The translations under genes were made by a program, and so were the position numbers. Source: Acidimicrobiaceae bacterium (GTDB lineage: Bacteria; Actinomycetota; Acidimicrobiia; Acidimicrobiales; RAAP-2). From it: 41,392 nucleotides of DNA. Shown here piece after piece: positions 9,992 through 17,157 of the stretch (its first letter is position 1; each line of letters opens with the position of its first letter). The DNA is taken from positions 118,246 through 159,637 of the forward strand of contig PMFA01000006.1 in the NCBI GenBank assembly GCA_003155915.1, given 5' to 3'. Below the pieces are notes generated by a model. It saw nothing but the letters and a program-made list of their open reading frames with translations, was not told the origin of the DNA and did no database searches.

Positions 9992-10385
9992 TGTTTTCTC
10001 CTAGCAATAGGTTTGGATTAATTGACTAGGGCGTCGGGTTCGCCAGTCGCTCCCCACGGGTCGGGCGGCCATATTGGGCCCGTGGATCAATGCGTCACCC
10101 TTCACTGCACGGACAATCTCGGCTGAGATGTCCAGGTTGGTGCGAAACGCCAGCAGTGGGTTATAGCCAGGCTGACGAAACAGCAACATCTTGTATTTCT
10201 GAGAGGGGAATTGAAAAGGAGTTGGAGGCCCGATGTTCACCGAGGCGACCGAGCGAGGCCGTATCGGCGCATAAAAGTGCAGAGGCCGGGAATTCGGCGA
10301 GTCAATTCGTGGGACTGCCACTGGCGACGTGACCGCGTAATCGGTCCACTAATCGGGAGATTTGTTCGCGGGGTCGAAAGAGCGC
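9992..10385 (-). other. 394-bp spacer between the unknown two-gene unit and the surface cluster
   Basis: The spacer holds the structured leader described separately (10024-10133). An open frame at 10001-10321 (minus, GTG start, 106 codons) ends inside the ribosome site of the next gene; it has no recognisable domain or ribosome site and is treated as chance. Nothing else was seen. Confidence 0.5.
10024..10133 (-). promoter_or_regulatory. Structured 5' leader with three consecutive hairpins
   Basis: Upstream of the gene starting at 9991, three hairpins lie in a row. H1 is 10111-10133 (GGACATCTC with GAGATTGTCC, one bulge). H2 is 10054-10085 (CCACGGG with CCCGTGG). H3 is 10024-10048 (GACT plus GGCG with CGCC plus AGTC), ending about 20 bases before the AGGAGA ribosome site. 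The density suggests a regulatory or stabilising RNA element. I compared it mentally with the cyclic-di-GMP (GEMM) pattern and found no convincing match. Confidence 0.45.
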
Positions 10386-10799
10386 TCAACAGGGGTTTTC
10401 CAAACCGGCTGCGACGACCTTACGAGACAACTGCCCTCCGTCCGCAAATGCATTTGTGACTATGGCACCGAAGTTCACATTTGTCAATTTGTAGTGTGAG
10501 CGGTGTGCGTCCGTTGAGGAAATCTTCATTTCTCGACCGGGTCCGACAGAGATGGTGGACGTGCCCGACACGGATCCGGTCGAGGAACTAACACCCAGCC
10601 CGACGAAAAAAGTCGTGCCCGTTGCTCTGAGGACACCTTGATTGCAGTTGTCGGCGATCGTGACCGGAAGGGAGCGATGAGCCGCGACTGTCGTTGTGAA
10701 AGCCAGGGCAGGCAAGTTGATCCGCGAAAAAGCATCGACTTCGAAGCTCGTCGAAGATGAGGTAGCGCCAGGCAACGAGATTCCTTTAAAACACCTCAT
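10386..10799 (-). CDS. Unrecognised protein, second gene of the unknown two-gene unit (copy A)
   Basis: 137 residues from the ATG at 10799, which overlaps the TGA of the upstream 136-aa gene as ATGA. That start is preferred over the longer frame from 10877, whose first 26 residues merely read the upstream gene in another frame. The sequence (MRCFKGISLPGATSS...) is rich in Ser, Thr, Val and Gly and probably mostly beta-strand. It has a single Cys in the middle (ADNCNQG) and no clear signal peptide or membrane segment. I do not recognise the family. Its coupling to the 136-aa gene suggests partner proteins. The other copy of the unit keeps only a 28-codon remnant that matches the N-terminus at I7, L9 and P10. 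Confidence 0.55.
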   Translation of the reverse strand: MRCFKGISLPGATSSSTSFEVDAFSRINLPALAFTTTVAAHRSLPVTIADNCNQGVLRATGTTFFVGLGVSSSTGSVSGTSTISVGPGREMKISSTDAHRSHYKLTNVNFGAIVTNAFADGGQLSRKVVAAGLENPC

Positions 10800-11206
10800 A
10801 ATCGGTCGGCTGCCGTTAGGCGGCGAGAGGTTGCCGGAGTGCCATTCGTGGGTCCGACAAGCATTCGCGTCCACCATTCCTGAACCCCCCCGGGGGGGTT
10901 AGGTCCACAGACGTGCTCGAAACTAGCCTCGGAGTTCGACGTGTTGACTCCGAAGATTGCGGCCGGAGCCTTTGGGTAGGCAGCGAGTTCGTCGCTCAGT
11001 CCATCGGATTGCGGCACCTCTCTTGAAGTGGCAGGAAGGTGCATTTCATCGACGTCGAGGTAACGGCGAATTTCGTCGGTCAAAGAGTTGCCAGAGATAC
11101 TCGCGCGGACGTACAAATCACGCAGATTCAGTGGTTTCGCGGACCCATTGGGATCCGACGCGGAGGCCTGTCCGTCGAAATTCGACGGACCAGTTGTCGT
11201 CGACAC
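10796..11206 (-). CDS. Unrecognised 136-aa protein, first gene of the unknown unit (copy A)
   Basis: GTG start at 11206, with GGGGA placed 8 bases upstream in a leader almost identical to that of its paralogue at 12101. The two proteins have the same length and share LRDLYVRASISGNSL (15 of 15 residues) and GGVQEWW-x-RML near the C-terminus. In the first block 10 of 15 codons differ only synonymously, direct evidence that the protein is under selection. No signal peptide, membrane segment or known domain is seen; it is hydrophilic and probably cytosolic. An 18-base perfect palindrome (10883-10900) lies in its coding sequence. Function unknown. Confidence 0.75.
   Translation of the reverse strand: MSTTTGPSNFDGQASASDPNGSAKPLNLRDLYVRASISGNSLTDEIRRYLDVDEMHLPATSREVPQSDGLSDELAAYPKAPAAIFGVNTSNSEASFEHVCGPNPPGGVQEWWTRMLVGPTNGTPATSRRLTAADRL
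10883..10900. repeat. Perfect 18-bp GC palindrome inside the copy A 136-aa gene
   Basis: AACCCCCCCGGGGGGGTT encodes N-P-P-G-G-V. The paralogue encodes E-P-Q-G-G-V with no palindrome, so the protein does not require the symmetry. Long C and G runs are prone to slippage. Confidence 0.6.
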
Positions 11207-11298
11207 TGCCGATCCCCAATTCCGCCCCTACAGGAAGGATTTCTACATCAATGGTCACTCGTTGTCAAATTGTGGTGAATAGCGTGGGAAGCCGTAGA
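11207..11298 (-). promoter_or_regulatory. Promoter and 5'UTR of copy A, duplicated at copy B
   Basis: TTGACA (11263-11268), a 17-base spacer and TAGAAA (11240-11245) give a good vegetative-type promoter, about 32 bases from the GTG. The whole 92-base block aligns without gaps to 12009-12100 on the other strand; I count 68 of 92 identities by hand. Best conserved are TCTACGGC (11291-11298), the two hexamers and a 17-base 5'UTR block AGGGGCGGAATTGGGGA. Confidence 0.75.
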
Positions 11299-12008
11299 CA
11301 TTAGATCCTGGAATAAATGCAGTCCTTTCGGAGAAAAACCCGCTGAATGAACTCATATCGAGAGATCATCGAGTGTTCGAAACGGCACTCAAATTTTGCA
11401 GGCGGGTGCTATCTCTGCCATCATGAATGAACTCATTCGCTAGGACCTGAAGAGTCGTCTGCTCGGTATTCCTGAAATGGCCTCACGACATCTTTGACTG
11501 GACTTTCATCAAAAGAGCTTTCCGATCAGATATTTTGGATGACGAACCAGGCACACTGTCCACCGCGGGCACCAGGCCCCGGGAGTTTGACTCAACCAGT
11601 ACTCGTTTCAAAGAGGACACATGGATGGATTCAATCTGCGAATCTCAACAAGCGATTGTCCAGGATCGCACTTTTTGTTCGCTTTCCCATGGTTTTTCAT
11701 TCTCTCTCACGAAGGAGCGTCTCCGGAGTAGCCCGAGACGCTTTAGCGAGAGTGACCTTCGAGATTGGCGTTGCTGCCGGGGAGACTTCTTTCGATGAAA
11801 GGCTCAGTCGTTGAACCGGGACGTTTGAAGCTCCACTTTCGCCCTGGCCCAAGGCGTGCGTTCTTCACAACCCAACCGTCCGACGATATGAACTGTCAGC
11901 GTGAAGCAGTTCTCCAAGACCGTGGGCGAGCGCAAAACGGATTGCGATTACTTAGCCGCGCTGAGCTTGGTCAGCGGTAACCAGTTTCGAAAACCCGACG
12001 AAACAATA
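11299..12008. other. 710-bp spacer between the two divergent promoters
   Basis: No convincing gene. It contains a 13-base direct repeat TGAATGAACTCAT at 11344-11356 and 11424-11436, and a hairpin GCGTCTC/GAGACGC (11717-11723 with 11735-11741) followed by TTT, possibly a terminator remnant. Overlapping short frames (for example 11494-11814) have no ribosome site or domain. Composition is more AT-rich than the core genes. Confidence 0.5.
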
Positions 12009-12100
12009 TCTACGGCGCAACTCGCGATTCACAACCATTTGACAATGCGCGGACTTTATTGTAGAAATTATTACTGCAGGGGCGGAATTGGGGACTGTAA
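12009..12100 (+). promoter_or_regulatory. Promoter and 5'UTR of copy B
   Basis: TTGACA at 12039-12044, a 17-base spacer and TAGAAA at 12062-12067 match copy A in sequence and spacing. TCTACGGC at 12009-12016 lies 22 bases upstream of the -35 box in both copies, a candidate regulator site. The 5'UTR block AGGGGCGGAATTGGGGA precedes the GTG at 12101. Confidence 0.75.
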
Positions 12101-12511
12101 GTGTCAATCACCAAAGATTCGTCGGAGCCCGGCAGCCACGCCTTTTCGTCGAGTATTGACGTACCCGTGAGACCGTTCACGTTGCGTGATCTGTACGTGC
12201 GAGCCAGCATCTCCGGTAATTCATTGGCCGCTGAACTTGGGAGCTACCTCAATATCGATGAAAACACCTTTTCGCCACCTTCCAAAGGGAACTCTCCGTC
12301 TCAACTCTCCGATCGCGAGCCCAGTGTCCACGAACGGGCGCTCGCCGCGATACTCGAAGTAGTCACCACGAATTCTAAAGCGGCCTTCGAATATGTCCGT
12401 GTCCCAGAACCGCAAGGTGGAGTTCAAGAATGGTGGGCGCGAATGCTGAGCGGAACAATGAATCACGCTCTGACGACCACCGAGCACTCAACGCCAGGTG
12501 AAGTCTCGTGA
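12101..12511 (+). CDS. Unrecognised 136-aa protein, first gene of the unknown unit (copy B)
   Basis: GTG start at 12101; 136 residues, exactly the length of its divergently oriented paralogue (10796-11206). Shared blocks are LRDLYVRASISGNSL (about 28-42) and GGVQEWWARML (about 105-115). Between them are YLxxDE, LSD and an A-AAI-x-V-x-T-x-NS-x-A-x-FE-x-V stretch. The N-terminal 25 and C-terminal 20 residues are divergent and probably flexible. No known domain, signal or membrane segment. The stop overlaps a following GTG as GTGA, mirroring the coupled arrangement of copy A. Function unknown. Confidence 0.75.
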   Translation: MSITKDSSEPGSHAFSSSIDVPVRPFTLRDLYVRASISGNSLAAELGSYLNIDENTFSPPSKGNSPSQLSDREPSVHERALAAILEVVTTNSKAAFEYVRVPEPQGGVQEWWARMLSGTMNHALTTTEHSTPGEVS

Positions 12512-12594
12512 TCAAATCGCTTCGAATCCTTCTGCCGTCCAATGCCTACTTGAACAGCCGCCAAACAGTCATTTTTAGATTGAAGGCTCAATAG
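12508..12594 (+). pseudogene. Truncated second gene of copy B
   Basis: A GTG overlapping the upstream TGA opens 28 codons (VIKSLRILLPSNA...) ending at TAG 12592-12594. Start overlap and early residues (I7, L9, P10) match the 137-aa partner of copy A, after which similarity stops. It looks like a remnant cut by deletion or recombination, or possibly a very short functional peptide. Confidence 0.45.
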
Positions 12595-12609
12595 AACGCA
12601 AGGGCATCG

Positions 12610-12646
12610 GATCGTGGAGCATTTCCGAATCAAGTGCTCCACGATC
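12610..12646. repeat. Perfect inverted repeat 1 after copy B
   Basis: GATCGTGGAGCA (12610-12621) pairs perfectly with TGCTCCACGATC (12635-12646) over a 13-base loop. There is no T-run. It may be a termination or mRNA 3'-end structure for copy B, or a protein-binding site. Confidence 0.6.
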
Positions 12647-12657
12647 CACTACGGCCC

Positions 12658-12713
12658 ACTGGTCGAGCAGAAGAGATCGATTTCTCAGAGTTGAAGTCAT
12701 CTGCTCGACCAGT
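12658..12713. repeat. Perfect inverted repeat 2 after copy B
   Basis: ACTGGTCGAGCAGA (12658-12671) pairs perfectly with TCTGCTCGACCAGT (12700-12713) over a 28-base loop, starting 11 bases after inverted repeat 1. The stems share only a GAGCA core. Confidence 0.6.
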
Positions 12714-12874
12714 TCCGTGATGTGAATCTCAGGGTTATCCCTATGACATCAATTCAGAATCGGCTTGGTACCATGCATGCACGAGTGGATTGATGTCCGT
12801 GATCGTTGCCACGCCGCGCGTGATGGCGGCGACAGGCGACGAATGTTCGGTTCACAAGAGAGATGGGAGAAAAC

Positions 12875-13321
12875 GTGATATCGACGCGAACAATCCGAGT
12901 GGTCGCAATGACGGCACTGATCAGCGCCGGGATCTTAACGAGTGGCCTGATCAACGCCCCCGGCGCCAGCGCTGCGGCCAAGCCGAAGTTGGTGGTCACG
13001 CCGTCGACGGGGCTGACTAACAAGAAATTCGTGTTCGTTTCGGGCACGGGCTTCAAGCCGAAGGACAACGTCTACATCACTGAATGTCAGGCGAACGCCA
13101 AGGGTGAGGCGGGCTGTGACATCTTCACCGCTCTGCCAGCCAAGATCAGTGCCACCGGAGTCCTGCCCAGGACGAAATTCAAGGTGATCACCGGCACGAT
13201 CGGCAACGGCAAGTGCGGCACCACGGCGGCGAACCTGAGCAAATGCGCAGTGAGCGTGGGCAACGCCTCAGGTGGCGACAGTGCGGTCTTCAAGATCGTC
13301 TTCGCCGCACCAAAGAAATAG
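12875..13321 (+). CDS. Secreted neocarzinostatin-family protein
   Basis: 148 residues from the GTG at 12875, which has GGGAGA just upstream; an in-frame ATG at 12863 lacks a usable ribosome site. The first ~34 residues form a signal peptide ending APGASAAA. The mature part follows the neocarzinostatin/macromomycin fold pattern: VTPSTGLTNKKFVFVSGTGF near the start, a first Cys pair (ITECQANA..., GCDIFTALP), a second pair (GKCGTT..., SKCAVSVGN), and a final beta-strand DSAVFKIVFA. Family members in Streptomyces bind enediyne chromophores, but many actinobacterial relatives are simple secreted proteins. No enediyne biosynthesis genes are nearby, so antibiotic carrier function is not supported. 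Confidence 0.8.
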   Translation: MISTRTIRVVAMTALISAGILTSGLINAPGASAAAKPKLVVTPSTGLTNKKFVFVSGTGFKPKDNVYITECQANAKGEAGCDIFTALPAKISATGVLPRTKFKVITGTIGNGKCGTTAANLSKCAVSVGNASGGDSAVFKIVFAAPKK

Positions 13322-13503
13322 CAACTCTCTCTCAGGGATAGTTCGCCCTCGTGGTCTGCGAGTGGAGTTGAATTTTGCCGTACGAGGGAGTGGTTCGGCA
13401 CAATACATTGGTCCGAGCAACTGATTTGACAGCATTGGGAAGACCGGCCCGTCGAAAACGAGACGGGTCAGGTCTCTGAGTTACAAGGAGACGAAAGGGG
13501 AGC

Positions 13504-15144
13504 ATGATCGAGGACGCCGACTCCCCGGACCTGCTTGAGCGCGAGTCCAGTCAAGTGCGCGACGTCATCGTGCGCGGTATTCGTGCCCACTTCAGTTTTG
13601 CCGCGCTTCTCGCCATCCTCTTTCTGACGTTCCTCGATAACACGGTCGCGAGCGCCGTCCTCACCAGTGTGCAGGCGAAACTTCACGCCAATGTGTCGCA
13701 ATTGCAGTGGGTCGTCGGCGGCTACGCCCTGGCCTTCGCGAGCCTGATGTTGATGTTCGGCGCGCTCGGTGACAACTTCGGTCGCAAGCGCCTGATGTTG
13801 ATCGGCGTGGCGATCTTCTGTGGTGGGTCAATCGTCTGCGCGATCGCAGTCAACCCGAGCGAACTCGTCATCGGTCGGATCATCATGGGTGTCGGTGCAG
13901 CCGCGTCAGAACCCGCGACGTTATCGATGATCCGACACATCTACCCCGATCACAAGGCGCGCGCGCGAGCCCTCGGTGCCTGGGCGGCGGTGTCGGGACT
14001 GGCGCTCGCGATGGGACCGGTCATCGGCGGCGTTCTGGTCGGCATCTGGTCGTGGCGCGCGGTCTTCTGGTTCAACCTGGTCTTTGGCGCGTTGGCTTTC
14101 ATCGTCGCCGCGATCGCGTTGCCGGAGAGTGTCAACGCCATTCGCAAGAGGGTTGACTTCGCCGGCTTCTTCTTCGCCGCGGTCATCCTCGGCACCGCGA
14201 CCTTCGCCTGTATCCAGGGCGAGTTGAGTGGTTACGCCAGTGACTGGGTCATCACCTTGTTCATTGTCAGTTTCCTGACGATTCCCATCTTTTACCTCGC
14301 CGAGAAGCATGCGAAGGACCCCATGCTCGAACTGGGGTTCTTCCGACGAAAGTCATTCACCGGATCGGCGTTCATCGCGTTCGCCAGTTACTTCTCGATT
14401 TTCTCGATCTTCTTCTTCGTCGCGCTCTATCTGGAAGTCGTCGTCGCGGTCAACGCCTACGGATTGGCGCTCGACTTTCTGCCGCTGCTCGGTGGCATCG
14501 TCGTCGCGTCGCTCTTCACCGGCCGTTGGGTCGGGCGGGTCGGTTCGCGCATCCCGATGACCGTCGGCTGCCTGATGGCCGGCCTGGGCGTCATCTTGAC
14601 CTTCGCGATCATTGGCCCCCACGTCGATCTTTCGACACTGGGATGGACGATGGGTCTCGCCGGGATCGGCTTCGGTATCGTCATCGTGCCGGTCAACGCC
14701 AGCGCCCTCTCGAGTCTCCCGCCCGCGCGCTCCGGCATGGCGTCCTCGGCGGTCAACACGAGCCGCGAACTCGGCGCCGTGGCCGGAGTGGCGATCTTGG
14801 GTTCGATCGTGAACGGGCAACTGACGGTCAACCTGACCGCTCGTCTGGTTCAGCTGGGCATCCCGGCGTCTTTTCGACAACTGGTCATTACGGCGGTGAC
14901 GACGGGCCAGACCCAAGCCGAAGAGGCGGGACTCAGTCCGGCGATTAAAAAGCAGTTCCAGGCAACGATCAACAAGGTCGTGAAAGCCGCCTACGGGGCG
15001 CTCGAACACGGACTCGATATCGCCCTCATCGCGTCGGCGTTATTGCTCCTCGTCTCGGCCGCCGTGGCCTACACGACCGGCACGTCCGAGAAATTGGAGA
15101 TGGTCGACGTCGTCGAAGCGGAGCCCTCGCCGGCAATCAGCTGA
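13504..15144 (+). CDS. MFS drug/H+ antiporter, DHA2 (EmrB/QacA) family
   Basis: 546 residues, ATG at 13504, with AAGGAGACGAAAGGGGAGC upstream. A cytosolic N-terminus of about 30 residues precedes about 14 hydrophobic segments, the DHA2 topology. Family motifs are FLDNTVASAVL in helix 1, GALGDNFGRKRLMLIG (motif A), GPVIGGVLVGIWSWRAVFWFN (motif C region) and SRELGAVAGVAILGSI late in the protein. It exports lipophilic compounds or drugs using the proton gradient; the substrate cannot be deduced. Its 3' end overlaps the convergent gene by 8 bases. No linked TetR- or MarR-type regulator is seen. Confidence 0.92.
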   Translation: MIEDADSPDLLERESSQVRDVIVRGIRAHFSFAALLAILFLTFLDNTVASAVLTSVQAKLHANVSQLQWVVGGYALAFASLMLMFGALGDNFGRKRLMLIGVAIFCGGSIVCAIAVNPSELVIGRIIMGVGAAASEPATLSMIRHIYPDHKARARALGAWAAVSGLALAMGPVIGGVLVGIWSWRAVFWFNLVFGALAFIVAAIALPESVNAIRKRVDFAGFFFAAVILGTATFACIQGELSGYASDWVITLFIVSFLTIPIFYLAEKHAKDPMLELGFFRRKSFTGSAFIAFASYFSIFSIFFFVALYLEVVVAVNAYGLALDFLPLLGGIVVASLFTGRWVGRVGSRIPMTVGCLMAGLGVILTFAIIGPHVDLSTLGWTMGLAGIGFGIVIVPVNASALSSLPPARSGMASSAVNTSRELGAVAGVAILGSIVNGQLTVNLTARLVQLGIPASFRQLVITAVTTGQTQAEEAGLSPAIKKQFQATINKVVKAAYGALEHGLDIALIASALLLLVSAAVAYTTGTSEKLEMVDVVEAEPSPAIS

Positions 15145-15883
15145 GCGCGACCTCGTCGACTTCAGCTGGCCGTCGTCTCGGTTCCAGGAGTTCGACAGCC
15201 ACCATGACCGAGAAGCAGACGAAGAAGATCGGCTCGACGAAGGCACCGAATCGGTCCGTCAGGTACGCGACGGCGAGTAGGGGATAGTCGATCAACATGG
15301 CGATCGCGACTCCCTTGACGGCGAGCGACACCCAACCGGAGTCTTCCCTGGTCCGTTTCCACGCGACATAGACCGCCATCGTTATGGCGGCGAACTCGAT
15401 GACGCCGGAGATCACGTGGAGGTAGTGGTGCAGCGGGAGCTTCAGATGCCATTCGGCGCTACGGCACGCGGCACTCAGCCCCTCGGGACAGGCGTAGGCG
15501 TAGTGTCCGCCGACCGCACCGGCGGCCGCGAAGAGGAGTAACCAACGCCACTCCTTACGCTTGCCACTCGGTCCCCAGGGACCGCGGATGAGAAAGGCGA
15601 CGAACATGACGATGCCGGCCGCCAAGTCGAAGTGCTGGAAAATCGTGGCGTCGGGGCGGCCGTTCGCCTCGAGGTCGCTAAAGAACTCGTCGGTGCTGTT
15701 CAGCAGGTTGCTCGCGACGACGACCCAGACCCACCAGTTGTAGAGGACGATGCCGACCAGACCGAGGAACTGCGCGACGAAGAGACGAAGGCTATAGCCA
15801 CCGACGTGTCGGGCGGCGTTCAATGAAACGGAGAGTCGCGAATCGCAGTGCGTTATATCCCCTTCTTCGCGACCCCCACTCAT
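15137..15883 (-). CDS. DUF998-like integral membrane protein
   Basis: 248 residues with six to seven hydrophobic segments. The segment FDLAAGIVMFVAFLIRGPWGP, a charged loop and GGHYAYACPEGLSAACRS, HHYLHVISGVIEFAAI resemble the DUF998 family of actinobacterial membrane proteins. Conserved His and Cys residues lie between helices. Function is unknown. It follows osmC after 18 bases on the same strand, so the two are probably co-transcribed. An alternative start is a GTG about 18 codons in, just before the first helix. Confidence 0.7.
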   Translation of the reverse strand: MSGGREEGDITHCDSRLSVSLNAARHVGGYSLRLFVAQFLGLVGIVLYNWWVWVVVASNLLNSTDEFFSDLEANGRPDATIFQHFDLAAGIVMFVAFLIRGPWGPSGKRKEWRWLLLFAAAGAVGGHYAYACPEGLSAACRSAEWHLKLPLHHYLHVISGVIEFAAITMAVYVAWKRTREDSGWVSLAVKGVAIAMLIDYPLLAVAYLTDRFGAFVEPIFFVCFSVMVAVELLEPRRRPAEVDEVALS

Positions 15884-15901
15884 TGTTCTGCCGAAAGGTC
15901 C

Positions 15902-16321
15902 TTAAACGACGCTCAACGTGATCGGCACCGCGGCGAGGGCCTTGGAGACCGGGCAGTTGGCCTTGGCGTCTTCGGCGGCGGCCTTGAAGCCCTCGGCGTC
16001 GAGGTTCTCCGCTTCGCCGGACAGCGTGATGCGGATCTCGGTGATGCCGACGCCTGGCTGAAAGTCGACTTCGACCGACGTGTTGAGCGAGATCGCGGGA
16101 TTGCCGCTCGTCGCGAGGCCGTGGGAGAGCGCCATCGAGAAGCACGACGCGTGCGCGGCGGCGATGAGCTCTTCGGGACTCGTGCGCCCGTCGGCCGATT
16201 CGGCCCTCGAGGCCCACGTGATGGGATAGGTGCCGATGCCACTCGAGGTCAATTCGACGGTTCCTTGACCTTCGAGAAGCGTGCCCTCCCAGTGGGCTCG
16301 TGCGTTACGGGTTGTCGCCAT
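15902..16321 (-). CDS. osmC: OsmC-family peroxiredoxin
   Basis: 139 residues, full length for OsmC. The two redox cysteines are present: Cys60 in SPEELIAAAHASCFSMAL and Cys123 in ANCPVSKAL. The family reduces organic hydroperoxides through this Cys pair in the cytosol as a dimer. The N-terminus (RNARAHWEGTLLEGQGTV) matches OsmC rather than the Ohr subgroup. Probably in an operon with the downstream membrane protein. Confidence 0.93.
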   Translation of the reverse strand: MATTRNARAHWEGTLLEGQGTVELTSSGIGTYPITWASRAESADGRTSPEELIAAAHASCFSMALSHGLATSGNPAISLNTSVEVDFQPGVGITEIRITLSGEAENLDAEGFKAAAEDAKANCPVSKALAAVPITLSVV

Positions 16322-16455
16322 TGGTCGTCCTTCGTTCGTGACACCGGGTCCCTCCGCGGTGATCGAACTTCAGACTAGCCACGAGGCTGTCGCATCCGGT
16401 CACTAACGTGGCGCTCGAATGGTGTGCAGTAGCTGACGAAGGAAAAGGAGGAGCG

Positions 16456-17058
16456 GTGGCGACACGCGTCTACTTCGAAGAGGGGAAAAGTTCAGTCTTC
16501 GCCGCGGCGATCGACTGGCCCGGCTGGTGCCGACGTGCGAAGTCCAGGGACGCGGCGCTCGAGGCGCTGCTCGACTACCAAGGTCGCTACGCCGCGGTTC
16601 TCTCTATGCCTTTCAAGCCCGGCACATTCGAAGTCGTCGGCGCGGTTCCAGGTAACGCCACCACGGACTTCGGTGCTCCGGACAGGGACACGCCGTGGGA
16701 CGATGAGGCAATTACTTCTCAAGACCTAAAGCGCCAAGTCGCGGTGTTGGTCGACTGTTGGACGTACTTTGACGGCGTCGTCGACGCTGCTCCGGCGACC
16801 CTGACGAAAGGTCCGCGCGGCGGTGGCCGCGACCGCGACGGCATCGTTTCCCACGTCCAAGAGGCCGAGCGTCACTACTGCTCGAAACTCGGTATGCGCG
16901 TGCCCCCGCGAACGCCATGGGTCGAACAGCGTGCGGTGGTCACTACGGCGCTACTCGCCGGATCTCCAAACGGCGCGTGGCCCTCGAGGTACTCGCTTCG
17001 TCGTCTCGCCTGGCACGTCCTGGATCACGCGTGGGAGATCGAGGACAAGAGCGTGTAG
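16456..17058 (+). CDS. HicB-like/DinB-like two-domain protein
   Basis: 200 residues from the GTG at 16456, chosen because AAAAGGAGGA lies immediately upstream; the longer frame from 16408 has no ribosome site. The N-terminal ~55 residues (TRVYFEEGKSSVFAAAIDWPGWCRRAKSRDAALEALL in pattern) resemble the HicB antitoxin-like fold. The C-terminal half has the DinB/YfiT layout: helix LVDCWTYFDGVV, HVQEAERHYCSKLG, and a final LAWHVLDHAWEIED with paired His residues that could bind a metal. Both assignments rest on pattern recognition. No HicA partner is adjacent, so a toxin-antitoxin role is unlikely; thiol- or stress-related DinB chemistry is possible. Confidence 0.65.
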   Translation: MATRVYFEEGKSSVFAAAIDWPGWCRRAKSRDAALEALLDYQGRYAAVLSMPFKPGTFEVVGAVPGNATTDFGAPDRDTPWDDEAITSQDLKRQVAVLVDCWTYFDGVVDAAPATLTKGPRGGGRDRDGIVSHVQEAERHYCSKLGMRVPPRTPWVEQRAVVTTALLAGSPNGAWPSRYSLRRLAWHVLDHAWEIEDKSV

Positions 17059-17157
17059 GACCATTTTGACTGGCGAATACTCGTATCCCCGCGATCAAGA
17101 ACAACGGTCCGATCTGATGTTTGCCTATGAGTTACCCGACCACGATCGGACACACAA

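Noticed and set aside
10024-10133. Cyclic-di-GMP (GEMM) riboswitch in the surface-cluster leader
   Set aside because: GACGCA is present near H1, but the GCAAACC receptor, the GGGACGCAAAGCC strand and helix order were not found.
10001-10321. 106-codon minus-strand frame upstream of the first surface gene
   Set aside because: It lies over the structured leader, ends inside the next gene's ribosome site, and has no recognisable domain or ribosome site of its own.
12754-13068. Minus-strand frame opposite the neocarzinostatin-like gene
   Set aside because: Shadow of a gene with a clear signal peptide and family motifs.
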